NCBI RefSeq assembly: GCF_023197165.1 | Contig: NZ_JALPRD010000001.1 | Span: forward strand, 1-64,000 | DNA: 64,000 nucleotides | From: Sphingopyxis sp. MSC1_008 | GTDB taxonomy: Bacteria > Pseudomonadota > Alphaproteobacteria > Sphingomonadales > Sphingomonadaceae | Reading direction: 5' to 3' | In this document: positions 34,742-44,386 of the stretch, one piece after another | Layout: each line of letters starts with the position of its first letter | How positions within the stretch are numbered: position 1 is the first letter of the stretch | Made by a program: the position numbers and the translations under genes | Notes under the pieces: generated by a model | Told to the model about the DNA's origin: nothing | Seen by the model: only the letters and a program-made list of their open reading frames with translations | Databases searched by the model: none

Positions 34742-35308
34742 ATGTTGGGGCGCTTTCTCGGTTTGGCTGCGGTGATCGTGGCGGTTTCGGTCGGCTTGGC
34801 GGGAATCGCCAGCCGGTCCTCGTCCAATGACGCGGTCGAAACGTCGAACGGCGTTTCGGGCAATCACGACAATTGGACGACGCACAAGCTTCGCAAGGAC
34901 AAGTCCTTGGCCGCGGCCGAAGCTCGCGGCGAGTCGGGCCGGCCGAGCGAGGTGTTGCTCGCTCGTTCAGGCGATTCGCATTTTTACGCCGATGCCGACA
35001 TCGACGGCAGAAATATTCGGGTGCTGGTCGACAGCGGCGCGTCGATCGTCGCGCTGACGCGGGACGACGCCGAAGCCATCGGCATCGACGTCGATCGCTT
35101 GCCGATCACCGGCACCGCGCGCACCGCGGGCGGCGACGTCCCGATGCGCACGGTCATGCTCGACAGCGTCGAGATCGAGGGGATCGAAGTCAGGCGCGTC
35201 GAAGCCGCGGTGGTCGACGCCAACATGGGCGTATCGCTGCTCGGCCAGAGCTTCCTATCGAAACTCGCCGCGGTGAACGTCGAGGGCGATACGATGACGC
35301 TGCGCTGA
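34742..35308 (+). CDS. Retropepsin-like aspartic protease, clan AA
   Basis: 188 residues. A single N-terminal membrane anchor (MLGRFLGLAAVIVAVSVGLAG) precedes a retropepsin domain: HFYADADIDGRNIRVLVDSGASIVALTRDDAEAIGI with the catalytic VDSGAS aspartate, and the closing VSLLGQSFLSKL. This matches the bacterial TIGR02281 family of membrane-anchored aspartic proteases. The substrate is not known. It ends 38 bp before a paired palindromic repeat. Confidence 0.85.
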   Translation: MLGRFLGLAAVIVAVSVGLAGIASRSSSNDAVETSNGVSGNHDNWTTHKLRKDKSLAAAEARGESGRPSEVLLARSGDSHFYADADIDGRNIRVLVDSGASIVALTRDDAEAIGIDVDRLPITGTARTAGGDVPMRTVMLDSVEIEGIEVRRVEAAVVDANMGVSLLGQSFLSKLAAVNVEGDTMTLR

Positions 35309-35346
35309 GGCGGTTTAGGGGTGGGGAACGGACACCGCCCCCTTTC

Positions 35347-35418
35347 GTCACCCCGGACTTGATCCGGGGTCCACAGCTACCGTAGCGCTCATGGATCCCG
35401 GATCAAGTCCGGGATGAC
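35347..35418. repeat. Paired palindromic repeat, second class
   Basis: Arms 35347-35372 and 35393-35418 carry the core CCGGACTTGATCCGG in opposite orientations, with about 20 bp between them. It is the same class as 32200-32270. It lies between two rightward genes. Confidence 0.82.
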
Positions 35419-35500
35419 GATGAGGGTTAGGACTGCTTCCGGTCTTTAGCCGCCGCCCCCACTCTTGCCATTTCCGCCGCATTTCCCCACATCGAGCGCC

Positions 35501-36166
35501 ATGAACGCTCCCAATCCACCGATGCGCGCGGCGATCGTGCCGGTCACCGCCTTCCAGCAGAATTGCACCCTTCTTTGGTGCACCGCGACTAATAAAGCGG
35601 CCTTCGTCGATCCCGGCGGCGACCTCGACAAGCTCAAGGACGCCGTGCGCCAGGCGGGGGTCGAGGTCGAGAAGATCCTCGTCACGCACGGCCATATGGA
35701 TCATTGCGGGCAGGCGGGGATGCTCGCGAAGGAACTCGGCGTGCCGATCGAGGGGCCGCACGAGGACGACCGTTTCTGGATCGATGCCTTCGCCGAGGAC
35801 GGTGCGCGCTTCGGCATGGTCGGCGAATCGTTCGAGCCCGATCGCTGGCTAGTCGATGGCGATACGGTAACGGTTGGCAATCTGACGATCGACGTCATCC
35901 ACTGCCCGGGGCACACGCCGGGCCATGTCGTCTTCCACCACGCGCCGTCGAAGCTCGCGATCGTCGGCGACGTGATCTTTCAGGGCTCGATCGGTCGCAC
36001 CGACTTCCCGCGCGGCGATCACCAGCAATTGCTCGATTCGATCACGCAAAAGCTGTGGCCGCTCGGCGGCGACACGACCTTCCTGCCGGGACACGGCGCG
36101 CACAGCAATTTCGCCCACGAACGGCGGACGAACCCGTTCGTGAGCGATATGGCGCTGGGCAGTTAG
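35501..36166 (+). CDS. Metallo-beta-lactamase-fold hydrolase (YcbL/glyoxalase II-like)
   Basis: 221 residues from the ATG at 35501. The zinc motif THGHMDHCG and the later HCPGHTPGHVV, GDVIFQGSIGRTD and LPGHG give the full set of metal ligands of the YcbL/hydroxyacylglutathione-hydrolase type. The short length lacks the C-terminal substrate domain of true glyoxalase II, so YcbL is the closer match. Seven bp separate its stop from the convergent MAPEG gene. Confidence 0.88.
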   Translation: MNAPNPPMRAAIVPVTAFQQNCTLLWCTATNKAAFVDPGGDLDKLKDAVRQAGVEVEKILVTHGHMDHCGQAGMLAKELGVPIEGPHEDDRFWIDAFAEDGARFGMVGESFEPDRWLVDGDTVTVGNLTIDVIHCPGHTPGHVVFHHAPSKLAIVGDVIFQGSIGRTDFPRGDHQQLLDSITQKLWPLGGDTTFLPGHGAHSNFAHERRTNPFVSDMALGS

Positions 36167-36172
36167 ACCAAA

Positions 36173-36613
36173 TTATTTCGGCGCGGCGGCTTCGGTTTCC
36201 ACGATTTCGGTCGTGGTGATGCTCGTCGGCGTCAGATAGACGATCGCGAGCGCGCCGATCGCGAGGCCGAGTTGCGTCAGCATGGTGATGATCGTGCCGG
36301 CCATCCGGCCCCACATCATCCCGTCCATGCCGAGCGCGTGCAGGATGCGGCCGACAAGGTAGAGCGCGCCGACGCCCCACAGCCAGAGCGAGGAGCCGAG
36401 GCCGAGTTCGACGAGTGCGAGCAGGATCAGCACAAAGGCCGTGTTTTCGACGAAATTGCTGTGCGCGCGCATGCGTCGCGTGAGGAGGTCGTTGCCGCCG
36501 TCGCCGATGAAGAGCTTTTCCTTCGTGCGGACGCGGCCGACGCGTACCGAAAGCCACAGGTTGAGCAGCGCCGCCCCGGCGGCGATCGTCAGGCTGATCG
36601 GCAAGATAATCAT
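36173..36613 (-). CDS. MAPEG-family membrane protein
   Basis: 146 residues with four predicted membrane segments. The conserved loop segment RRMRAHSNFVENTAFVLILLALVEL marks the MAPEG family of membrane-bound glutathione-related and eicosanoid-metabolism proteins; bacterial members have uncertain roles. No substrate can be inferred. Confidence 0.85.
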   Translation of the reverse strand: MIILPISLTIAAGAALLNLWLSVRVGRVRTKEKLFIGDGGNDLLTRRMRAHSNFVENTAFVLILLALVELGLGSSLWLWGVGALYLVGRILHALGMDGMMWGRMAGTIITMLTQLGLAIGALAIVYLTPTSITTTEIVETEAAAPK

Positions 36614-36930
36614 CTGGTTTCCCCCTTATGGACCGGCGCGTTTCGCTTGCCGGCAGCGGGCAGGGTGTGGCATCCCCGAACCGGGGCGGCAAGCCTGTGC
36701 GATCATGGACGCAATGGGCTTGCCTTTGCGGGCAAAAACGCTATAGCCCCGCCCGATCCGGCACCCGACACCATATGGCGTTGAGGCACCCTCCGGCGGA
36801 AGTTTTTCCCTGTCGAACATCGGCAGGAGCGGGCTTCGGCGTGGCGGGCGGGCCAGTCATTTCCGGCGACGGCGGTGACAAATCCGGGTAGCCGATTCGT
36901 GACACACTATTTAAGAATGCAGGAAATATC
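36614..36930. other. 317-bp gap upstream of rpmF, possible promoter
   Basis: No gene is recognised here. A weak sigma70-like pair occurs at 36720-36747 (TTGCCT, 16 bp, TATAGC), which would give a leader of about 175 bases before rpmF. Two GTGACA-like boxes lie closer to rpmF. Which of these is the real promoter cannot be told. Confidence 0.4.
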
Positions 36931-37110
36931 ATGGCCGTTCCCAAGCGAAAAACCTCGCCCTCGAAGCGCGGCATGCGTCGCAGCCACGACAGCCTGAAGG
37001 TTGAAGCCTTTCAGGAATGCCCGAACTGCGGCGAGTTGAAGCGCCCGCACAATCTTTGCAACGCCTGCGGCCACTATAATGGCCGTGAAGTGGTGTCGGT
37101 CGGCGCGTAA
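36931..37110 (+). CDS. rpmF: 50S ribosomal protein L32
   Basis: 59 residues: [20 protein letters not shown] at the start and the zinc-ribbon cysteines in [20 protein letters not shown]. The four cysteines are intact, so this is the zinc-binding form. AGGAAA precedes the ATG. It is followed after 22 bp by plsX, a common rpmF-plsX-fabH arrangement. Confidence 0.97.
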   Translation: MAVPKRKTSPSKRGMRRSHDSLKVEAFQECPNCGELKRPHNLCNACGHYNGREVVSVGA

Positions 37111-37132
37111 AAATCAAGCCGGAGGGCATTAA

Positions 37133-38167
37133 ATGGCACTGACACCGCGAATCGCAATCGATGCGATGGGCGGTGACGTCGGCGTGCGCATGATGCTCGC
37201 CGGCGCCGCGATGGCGCGCCACAAGCATGATGGCCTCCGCTTCATCCTTGTCGGCGACGAGGTGCAGATAAAGGCGGCGCTTGAAAACCACCCCAATCTG
37301 CGTGCGGCGTCGGATATCATTCACACCGACGGCGTGGTGTCGGGTTCGGACAAGCCGAGCCAGGCGCTGCGCAAGGCGAAAAGCACCTCGATGGGGCTCG
37401 CGATCGACGCGGTAAAGCGCGGCGATGCCGGCGGCGCCGTTTCGGCGGGCAACACCGGTGCGCTGATGGCGATGGCGAAGCTCGCGCTGCGCACGATGCC
37501 GGGCATCGACCGGCCGGCGCTCGCCGCCTTGCTGCCGACGCTCGGCGACAATGACGTCGTGATGCTCGACCTTGGCGCCAACACCGAATGCGACGCGACC
37601 AACCTGACGCAATTCGCGGTCATGGGCGCCGCTTATGCGCGCACTGCCATGGGGCTCGAACGCCCGCGCGTCGCGCTTTTGAACATCGGCACCGAAGAGC
37701 TCAAGGGCACCGACGAGATTCGCGATGCCGCTGCGATGCTTCGCGCGGCCAAAGGGCTGCCGATGGAGTTCGCGGGCTTTATCGAGGGCGACAAATTGTC
37801 GCGCGGCGACGTCGATGTGATCGTCCACGACGGTTTTTCGGGCAATATCGCGCTCAAGACAATCGAGGGGACGGCGCGTTTCGTCACCGACCTGCTCCGC
37901 CGCGCCTTCACCAGTTCGACGCGCTCGAAGATCGGCTTCCTGATTTCGCGCCCCGCGACCGAACTGCTCAAGCATCATCTCGATCCCAACAACCACAATG
38001 GCGCGGTGTTCCTCGGCCTGAACGGCGTAGTGCTCAAAAGCCATGGCAGCGCCGATGCGAAGGGGGTCGCGAACTGCGTCCACCTCTGCGCCGAACTGAT
38101 CGAGAAGGATATCACGCGTCAGGTGACCGAAGATCTCGCGAATTTCCGCAGCGGCGCCGCAGCATGA
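37133..38167 (+). CDS. plsX: Phosphate acyltransferase PlsX
   Basis: 344 residues. The start [12 protein letters not shown] and the central [18 protein letters not shown]...[12 protein letters not shown] are diagnostic. PlsX converts acyl-ACP to acyl-phosphate for phosphatidic acid synthesis. It overlaps fabH by 4 bp (ATGA), indicating coupled translation. Confidence 0.98.
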   Translation: MALTPRIAIDAMGGDVGVRMMLAGAAMARHKHDGLRFILVGDEVQIKAALENHPNLRAASDIIHTDGVVSGSDKPSQALRKAKSTSMGLAIDAVKRGDAGGAVSAGNTGALMAMAKLALRTMPGIDRPALAALLPTLGDNDVVMLDLGANTECDATNLTQFAVMGAAYARTAMGLERPRVALLNIGTEELKGTDEIRDAAAMLRAAKGLPMEFAGFIEGDKLSRGDVDVIVHDGFSGNIALKTIEGTARFVTDLLRRAFTSSTRSKIGFLISRPATELLKHHLDPNNHNGAVFLGLNGVVLKSHGSADAKGVANCVHLCAELIEKDITRQVTEDLANFRSGAAA

Positions 38168-39129
38168 CGCTCCGCGCCATATTGGCCGGCACCGGCTCGG
38201 CGTTGCCGCGGACGCGGGTTTCGAACGCCGAACTCGCGACACGCGTCGACACCAGCGACGAATGGATCGTCGAACGCACGGGCATCCGCTTTCGCCATAT
38301 CGCCGAACCCGACGAGACGACGGCAACGCTCGCCGCCGATGCGGCCCGGCAGGCGCTGACGGCCGCGGGGCTTGAGCCCGCCGACATCGGCCTGATCATC
38401 GTCGCCACTGCGACCCCCGACAATACCTTCCCCGCCAGCGCCACCAAGGTGCAGGCGCTGCTCGGCAGCCCCGATTGCATCGCCTTCGACGTCGCGGCGG
38501 TCTGTTCGGGATTCCTTTATGCCGTGTCGGTCGCCGACTCGATGCTCCGCACCGGCGCCGCCAAACATGCGCTGGTGATCGGTTCGGAAACCTTCAGCCG
38601 CATCCTCGACTGGGAGGATCGCACGACCTGCGTCCTCTTTGGCGACGGCGCGGGTGCCGTTGTGCTGTCGGCCAAGGACGTCGACGACGATCGGGGCATC
38701 CTTGCGACGCGTCTGCATGCCGAGGGAAAATACGCAGGCATGCTCTATGTCGACGGCGGTCCGTCGACCACCGGAACCGTCGGCCACGTCCGGATGCAGG
38801 GCCGCGAAGTCTTCCGCCATGCCGTCACCAACCTCGCCTCGGTGCTCGCCGAAGTGATGGCCGACGTCGGGCTGTCGGCCGAAGAGATCGATTGGGTCGT
38901 GCCGCATCAGGCGAACAAGCGGATTATCGACGCAACCGCGAAAAAGCTGGGTTTGCCGCCCGAACGCGTCGTGCTCACGGTCGACCAGCACGCCAATACG
39001 TCGGCGGCGTCGGTGCCGCTCGCGCTCGACCTCGCGGTGCGCGACGGGCGCATCAAGCGCGGGGATCTCGTCGTGCTCGAGGCGATGGGCGGCGGCTTCA
39101 CCTGGGGCGCTGCCGTCCTGCGCGTCTGA
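38164..39129 (+). CDS. fabH: 3-oxoacyl-ACP synthase III
   Basis: 321 residues from the ATG at 38164. The catalytic triad is Cys114 ([10 protein letters not shown]), His248 (VPHQANKRI) and Asn278 (HANTSAAS). FabH condenses acetyl-CoA with malonyl-ACP to start fatty acid synthesis. It is translationally coupled to plsX and followed after 152 bp by ihfA. Confidence 0.98.
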   Translation: MTLRAILAGTGSALPRTRVSNAELATRVDTSDEWIVERTGIRFRHIAEPDETTATLAADAARQALTAAGLEPADIGLIIVATATPDNTFPASATKVQALLGSPDCIAFDVAAVCSGFLYAVSVADSMLRTGAAKHALVIGSETFSRILDWEDRTTCVLFGDGAGAVVLSAKDVDDDRGILATRLHAEGKYAGMLYVDGGPSTTGTVGHVRMQGREVFRHAVTNLASVLAEVMADVGLSAEEIDWVVPHQANKRIIDATAKKLGLPPERVVLTVDQHANTSAASVPLALDLAVRDGRIKRGDLVVLEAMGGGFTWGAAVLRV

Positions 39130-39281
39130 CGCTTCGCTCCGGCGCGTCAACTTCTCGCTCCATCCGTTTCAGTTTGGCGGATTAATTCGCATTTGTTACA
39201 TATGCGGACAGGGACTCGTGACGGTGGGGGCTGTCAGGGAACCCATCGTGCATTTTCGCTTCAGAGGGGGAAGGGATCAAC

Positions 39282-39575
39282 ATGACCGCAGGGACTCTTA
39301 CGCGGGCCGACATTGCGACGCGGATCAACCAGCAGATCGGGCTGTCGCGCAATGAATCGGCCGCAATCGTCGAATCGATTCTCGATCATATGTCCGACGC
39401 GCTCGCGGTCGGGCAGAATGTCAAAATCTCGGGTTTCGGCACCTTTGTCCTCCGCGACAAGGCGCAGCGGATCGGCCGCAATCCCAAGACCGGTATCGAA
39501 GTGCCGATCCTGCCGCGGCGCGTGATGACCTTTCGCGCCAGCCAGACGATGCGAGCCCGCGTTGCCGGCAAATAG
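39282..39575 (+). CDS. ihfA: Integration host factor subunit alpha
   Basis: 97 residues with the HU/IHF fold: [21 protein letters not shown] and the DNA-contact arm [28 protein letters not shown] alpha pairs with IhfB to bend DNA. The ribosome site GGAAGGG precedes the ATG. Its place after fabH and before a MerR gene is the usual one. Confidence 0.95.
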   Translation: MTAGTLTRADIATRINQQIGLSRNESAAIVESILDHMSDALAVGQNVKISGFGTFVLRDKAQRIGRNPKTGIEVPILPRRVMTFRASQTMRARVAGK

Positions 39576-39589
39576 ACCGTATCTGACCC

Positions 39590-39988
39590 ATGTCGGGTTT
39601 TGAGATGACCGACGATGGCGGCAAGGCGTCCGGCGCCATGCTCGCCATCGGCGAACTCGCGGTGCGCATTGGCGTTCCGACGCATGTGCTGCGGTATTGG
39701 GAAACGCGTTTCCCGCAACTGAAGCCGCTCCAGCGCTCGGGGCGCCGCCGCTATTACCGCGCCGAGGATGTCGCGCTCGCCGAGCGCATCCATCATTTGC
39801 TGCATGTCCAGGGCTTCACCGTCGAGGGTGCGCGCAAGGCGCTATCCGAGCCGGGCGCGGCTCCGACGGCGCGTGCGCCGTTGACCCGCGAGACGCTCGA
39901 CAGCGCCGCGCCGATGCGGGTCGCCACGGGAATCCCGGTCGAGGCACTGGTCGCGCTCCGTCAGCGGCTCGCCGCGGCGATAGGCTAA
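39590..39988 (+). CDS. MerR-family regulator (ihfA-linked)
   Basis: 132 residues. The MerR HTH begins AIGELAVRIGVPTHVLRYWETRFPQLKPLQRSGRRRYYRAEDV (about 18-60). The rest is short and lacks the cysteine metal site of MerR proper. It follows ihfA by 14 bp and is the MerR-like gene routinely found after ihfA. Its target is unknown. Confidence 0.92.
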   Translation: MSGFEMTDDGGKASGAMLAIGELAVRIGVPTHVLRYWETRFPQLKPLQRSGRRRYYRAEDVALAERIHHLLHVQGFTVEGARKALSEPGAAPTARAPLTRETLDSAAPMRVATGIPVEALVALRQRLAAAIG

Positions 39989-39991
39989 GCC

Positions 39992-40564
39992 TCAGTCATT
40001 ATCCATCGCCGGCGCGAGTGCCGGGTCGAGGTCGCGCGGGCGAATGAAACCTACAAACCGCGCGCTGTTCGTGTCGAGATCGTGCCAGTCGCCGATATCG
40101 AGCTCCAGCCGCGCCAGCGCCGAGGTCGGCAGCTTTTCCTCGACCTTTGCGCGGAGTTCATCGTCGCCCGATTCGGGAACGAGCATCAGGATAAGATCCT
40201 CGAGCCCCGGATTATGCCCCGAAATCAGCAGATGCTCTGCATTTTTGCCGGTGTCGCGGATCACGTCGATCAGCGTCGCGGCGGAGGCGAGATAGATGCG
40301 CCGGTCCCAGTGCGGCTCAAGGGCGTCAAGGTCGGCCGCGGGCTGGAAGATGTCGAGCGTTTCGGTCACGCGCACCGCAGGCGAGGCGATGATGCGGTCG
40401 ACGGGCAGCTTTTGCCGCTTCAGCCATTGTCCGATCATTTCGGCGCCGCGCGCGCCGCGTTTGTTGATCGGGCGGTCGAAATCGCGTTCGACCTGCACGT
40501 CCCAGCCCGATTTGGCATGGCGCAGGATGGTCAAAGTCTTCAAAATCGCTCCCCGCGTTCCCAC
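39992..40564 (-). CDS. SixA-type histidine phosphatase
   Basis: 190 residues. The phosphohistidine active site LRHAKSGW is at residues about 14-21, and the second histidine is in LLISGHNPGL. This is the SixA branch of the histidine phosphatase superfamily, which removes phosphate from phosphohistidine proteins. It is convergent with the MerR gene (4 bp gap) and follows the DinG-like gene by 36 bp. Confidence 0.88.
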   Translation of the reverse strand: MGTRGAILKTLTILRHAKSGWDVQVERDFDRPINKRGARGAEMIGQWLKRQKLPVDRIIASPAVRVTETLDIFQPAADLDALEPHWDRRIYLASAATLIDVIRDTGKNAEHLLISGHNPGLEDLILMLVPESGDDELRAKVEEKLPTSALARLELDIGDWHDLDTNSARFVGFIRPRDLDPALAPAMDND

Positions 40565-40600
40565 GCCCTTGTTCTCGTTCGCCGGCCTTGTGCCGGAAAC

Positions 40601-43336
40601 TTATGACGGTGAAAAGGCTGGAAAGGCGGTTTTTCGCCTTTCCACATTCGCCGCGGCGACATGATTGACCGCTTCGTCGAGCGGCAGGCGGCGGATCGGC
40701 GTACCCTCCGGAAAGGCGCTGAGCAGGCGCGAAGGAAAGCTGGGTGAGAGCATCACGAACTGGCCGAAATCGTCGGCGCGGCGGATCAGGCGGCCGAACG
40801 CCTGCCCGATGCGGCCGCGAATGACCATATCGTCATAGGCGCTGCCGCCCTGCGCCGCGCGCCGGGCCGCGTGCAGGATCGTCGGACGCGGCCAGGGCAC
40901 GCCCTCCATCACGACAAGCCGCAGCGAATCGCCGGGAACGTCGACACCGTCGCGCAGCGCATCGGTGCCGAGCAACGAGGCGTGCGGATCGGCGCGGAAA
41001 ATGTCGACGAGCGTGCCGGTGTCGAGCGGATCGACATGCTGCGCGAACAGCGGCAGCCCCGCGCGCGCCAGCCGGTCGGCGATGCGCGAATGAACGATAC
41101 GCAGCCGCCGGATCGCGCTGAACAGCCCCAATGCGCCGCCGCCCGACGCTTCGATCAGCCGGCTGTATGCGCCCGCGAGCGCGGGCAGGTCGCCGCGCGC
41201 GATGTCGGTGACGATCAGCACCTCCGACTGGCGCGCATAGTCGAACGGGCTTGGCACGGCGAAATGCTGGACCCCGCCGTCCATGTGGCGCGCGCCGGTG
41301 CGGATGTCGGCATCGGTCCAGCCGCCGCTGCCGTGCCCGCCGTTCCGCAAGGTCGCCGAGGTGACGAGCACGCCCTGCGCCGGCCTGTACACGACGTCGG
41401 CGATCGGTCGCGCCGGATCGAGCCAGTGGCGATGCAGTCCGGTATCGAACTCGCGCCCGTCGTAACGGTCGACAGCGAGCCAGTCGACGAAATCGGGATC
41501 GGCAGGGCCGCCGACGCGCCCGAGCAATGACAGCCAGCCGCCCAATGTGTCGATCCGCGTTCCAAGGCTGTGGCGCGCGCCGTCGACTCTTGCTCTGGCT
41601 TGCCCGTCGAGCCAGTCGGGTGGATCCTCGATCAACACCTCCAGTCGTTTGCCGAGCGCCATCAGCGGGCGGAGCAGCGCCTCGACCGCGTCGCTCGCCG
41701 CTGCGGCAGCGGTCACCAAATCGGAGTCCGGATCGGCAAGCTCGGTTTCGAGCCCATAGCCCGCGTCGGCGGTGCGCGTATCGACCGCGCGCGCGTAAAC
41801 CTGCCCGCGCACCGCGACGAGCAGCCGCTCGATCGCGCCCCACGGATCATTCTCCGACAATCGGCCGAGCCAGCCGTCGCCGGGAAGTTCGGCGGCGGCG
41901 GCGATCGCCGCCTGGATCGCGCGGTCGCCTGCCTCGTCATAGCTGGCCACATCCGCGAGCCTTGCGGCGAGTCCGCGGCGCCGCCCGCGCGACTTGCCCT
42001 CGGGCCCCAGCACCCAGCGGCGGATTTCGACTGCTTCCTGTCCCGTCAGCGCCGCGGCGAACATCGAATCGGCGGCGTCCCACAGATGATGGCCCTCGTC
42101 GAAGATCAGCCGTGTCGCTGGCGCCCCGCCGTCGCGTGGGCGCGCCGCCTGCACCATCGTCAAGGCGTGGTTAGCGATGACGATGTCGGCCTGCGTCGCG
42201 GCACGCGCCGAATGTTCGATGAAGCATTTGCGGAAATGCGGGCAGCCCGCATAGATGCACTCTCCGCGCCGGTCAGTGAGCGCGGTCGTGCCGTTGCGGC
42301 GGAACAGCGCGGGGAGCCAGCCGGGGAGGTCGCCGCCGACCATGTCGCCGTCGCGGCTGTACGCGGCCCAGCGGGCGACGAGCTGCGCGAGGATCGCGGC
42401 GCGCCCCGAAAAGCCGCCCTGCAACGCATCTTCCAGATTGAGCAGGCAGAGGTAATTTTCGCGCCCCTTGCGCACGACCACCTTTTCGCGGTGCGTCGCT
42501 GCATCGGGGTATAGGCGCTCGGTCTCGCGCGACAATTGGCGCTGCAGCGCCTTGGTGAAGGTCGAGATGCAGACGGCACCCGCCGACTGGTCGATCCATT
42601 GCTTGGCGGGGGCGAGATAGCCGAGCGTCTTGCCGATGCCCGTCCCCGCCTCGGCAACGAGCATCTGTGGCGCGTCCTTACGCTCGCGCGGCGCAAAGAT
42701 CGACGCGGTCGCGCGCGCATAATCCTGCTGCCCCGGCCGCCGCTCGGCGCCGTCGCCGGTCAGCCGATCGAGCCGAGCCGATACGTCGTCCTCGTTGATC
42801 GTCACCTGGCGCGGCGTCCCGCGCGGCGGCGCTTCTTCCCATTCGGGTAGGCGCGCGAACAGCCAGCGCTCGTTCGCGTCGGGCTGTGACAGCCGCGGCT
42901 GGACGAGCGGCGACCACGACCAGCGCTGGCGTGACAGCGCCTGCACGCCGTGCCACGCACCCTCGCGCTCGGCCCAGTCGGGATCGTCGAGGCTGGCGAG
43001 CATCGCCGCGGTCGCTTTTGGCAAGAAAGCGGCAATATCCTCCTCGCCCTTCGGCGGCGTCAGTCCAATTGCCGAGGCGATCCCTGCCGGGGTCGGTACG
43101 GCGAAGCGCGCGGGGTACAGAAAAGCGAAGAGCTCGAGCAGGTCGAGACCCGAAAGCTCAGGATAGCCGAGCCGGTCGCCGGTCAGCGTGGCATTGAGCA
43201 GCAAATGCGGGGTCGCTGCGACCGCGGCGATCGCTTCGCCGCGCCCGACGCGTTGCACGCGGCCGTGCGTGTCGGCGATCCATATGCCGATATGGCTCGC
43301 ATGAATCGCGGGCAGGGTAAGCGGGTCGGGAGCCAT
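40601..43336 (-). CDS. DinG/XPD-like iron-sulfur DNA helicase
   Basis: 911 residues. Walker A EAGTGIGKT is at 229-237 and the DEGH box at 413-416. Four cysteines (297 in NYLCLLN; 360, 365 and 371 in CIYAGCPHFRKC) form the FeS-cluster set of XPD/DinG helicases. The late motif GQAFGRLIRR is typical. The first 200 residues are not recognised and are longer than in E. coli DinG. The family unwinds structured DNA such as R-loops. It is divergent from, and possibly co-ordinated with, nothing obvious; SixA follows downstream. Confidence 0.88.
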   Translation of the reverse strand: MAPDPLTLPAIHASHIGIWIADTHGRVQRVGRGEAIAAVAATPHLLLNATLTGDRLGYPELSGLDLLELFAFLYPARFAVPTPAGIASAIGLTPPKGEEDIAAFLPKATAAMLASLDDPDWAEREGAWHGVQALSRQRWSWSPLVQPRLSQPDANERWLFARLPEWEEAPPRGTPRQVTINEDDVSARLDRLTGDGAERRPGQQDYARATASIFAPRERKDAPQMLVAEAGTGIGKTLGYLAPAKQWIDQSAGAVCISTFTKALQRQLSRETERLYPDAATHREKVVVRKGRENYLCLLNLEDALQGGFSGRAAILAQLVARWAAYSRDGDMVGGDLPGWLPALFRRNGTTALTDRRGECIYAGCPHFRKCFIEHSARAATQADIVIANHALTMVQAARPRDGGAPATRLIFDEGHHLWDAADSMFAAALTGQEAVEIRRWVLGPEGKSRGRRRGLAARLADVASYDEAGDRAIQAAIAAAAELPGDGWLGRLSENDPWGAIERLLVAVRGQVYARAVDTRTADAGYGLETELADPDSDLVTAAAAASDAVEALLRPLMALGKRLEVLIEDPPDWLDGQARARVDGARHSLGTRIDTLGGWLSLLGRVGGPADPDFVDWLAVDRYDGREFDTGLHRHWLDPARPIADVVYRPAQGVLVTSATLRNGGHGSGGWTDADIRTGARHMDGGVQHFAVPSPFDYARQSEVLIVTDIARGDLPALAGAYSRLIEASGGGALGLFSAIRRLRIVHSRIADRLARAGLPLFAQHVDPLDTGTLVDIFRADPHASLLGTDALRDGVDVPGDSLRLVVMEGVPWPRPTILHAARRAAQGGSAYDDMVIRGRIGQAFGRLIRRADDFGQFVMLSPSFPSRLLSAFPEGTPIRRLPLDEAVNHVAAANVERRKTAFPAFSPS

Positions 43337-43408
43337 CGTCTCAAGCTAGGGACAAAAGGCGAACGCGGCAAGCATTGCTCCCCAATGATGAGTGAATGGG
43401 ATGCTGTT

Positions 43409-43777
43409 TCAGCTCAATCCACGACGTCCGAACACGGTCGGCCGATTGCTGTGGAAAATCTGTGAGGGCTCGACCATCGATGCGCCGCGCGCGATTTTCA
43501 GCGCGTTATAGAGCGCCCCATGCGTCAGCTCATAAGGAAAGCGCACGCCCATGCGGTCATGCTCGGACCACATGACGACCGCATAAGTCACCTGTCCGCC
43601 ATAATGGATTTCGCAGCGCGAGCGCGCGGGCATGCTGGCGCCATCGATCCGCGCGCCGCCTTCGGACAGGTCGGTGATCCGGCCGTCGACGAAGTTGAGG
43701 ACGCCATTGACGGTGACGTCGATGGCAACGGCGGTGCGCTTGTGGCCGCGGGCGGCGGGGGTGCGAAAATTGTCCAT
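43409..43777 (-). CDS. PilZ-domain protein
   Basis: 122 residues from the ATG at 43777. The PilZ c-di-GMP motifs are present as HKRTAVAIDV and the later ITDLSEGGARID, with the C-terminal VMWSEHDRMGVRF. The strict RxxxR/DxSxxG pattern is close but the arginine pair is altered (KRTAV), so c-di-GMP binding is likely but not certain. It is a small, stand-alone protein. Confidence 0.82.
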   Translation of the reverse strand: MDNFRTPAARGHKRTAVAIDVTVNGVLNFVDGRITDLSEGGARIDGASMPARSRCEIHYGGQVTYAVVMWSEHDRMGVRFPYELTHGALYNALKIARGASMVEPSQIFHSNRPTVFGRRGLS

Positions 43778-43868
43778 GTCCGGGACGCTACGCCCGCATG
43801 GTAAATTTTCTGGTAACGATGTTGGGTCGCACTGGGACAATGTTGCAAGTGGTCGCCCGCGATGGTCT

Positions 43869-44288
43869 ATGCAGAGCATGGCCCGACCGATCATCCTTTA
43901 CGGCATCGCGCTTGCCGCCGCGGCTTTCCTGCTCGAGTGGCTGAATTACAAACATGTCGTGCATCGCTGGTCGACCGAATTCTATATCGTCTGCGTCGCC
44001 GTCATTTGCGTTGCGCTCGGCATATGGGCGGGTAACCGGCTGACCGCGCGGCCACGTCAGGCCTTCGCACGCAACGACGCGGCGATCGCGGCGCTGGGGC
44101 TCAGCGCGCGTGAATGCGAGGTGCTGGAGATGCTGGCGGCGGGGCACGCGAACAAGGTAATCGCGCGCCAGCTCGATATCTCGCCCAACACGGTCAAGAC
44201 GCACATCGCGCGCGTTTATGAAAAGCTGGCGGTCGCCAGCCGGACGCAGGCGGTGCAAAAGGCGCGGACGCTCGACATCCTGCCGTAA
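43869..44288 (+). CDS. Membrane-anchored LuxR-family regulator
   Basis: 139 residues. Two N-terminal membrane segments (PIILYGIALAAAAFLLEW; FYIVCVAVICVALGIWAG) are followed by a LuxR HTH at about 75-135 (LGLSARECEVLEMLAAGHANKVIARQLDISPNTVKTHIARVYEKLAVASR). No response-receiver or autoinducer domain is present. It is tandem with a DUF4199 gene 98 bp later, a pairing seen elsewhere, and may control it. Confidence 0.85.
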   Translation: MQSMARPIILYGIALAAAAFLLEWLNYKHVVHRWSTEFYIVCVAVICVALGIWAGNRLTARPRQAFARNDAAIAALGLSARECEVLEMLAAGHANKVIARQLDISPNTVKTHIARVYEKLAVASRTQAVQKARTLDILP

Positions 44289-44386
44289 AATCGGGCTAAA
44301 CCATTCAAATCACCCGTTTGGGCGATGGATTCCAACCGTTGTTTCCCCCCATCTCGCGTGGCATCCATCAACAGGGGAGAGACATC

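Noticed and set aside
36776..36892. Short frame MALRHPPAE... before rpmF
   Set aside because: No ribosome site and no recognisable sequence; the frame is Gly/Pro-rich by composition.
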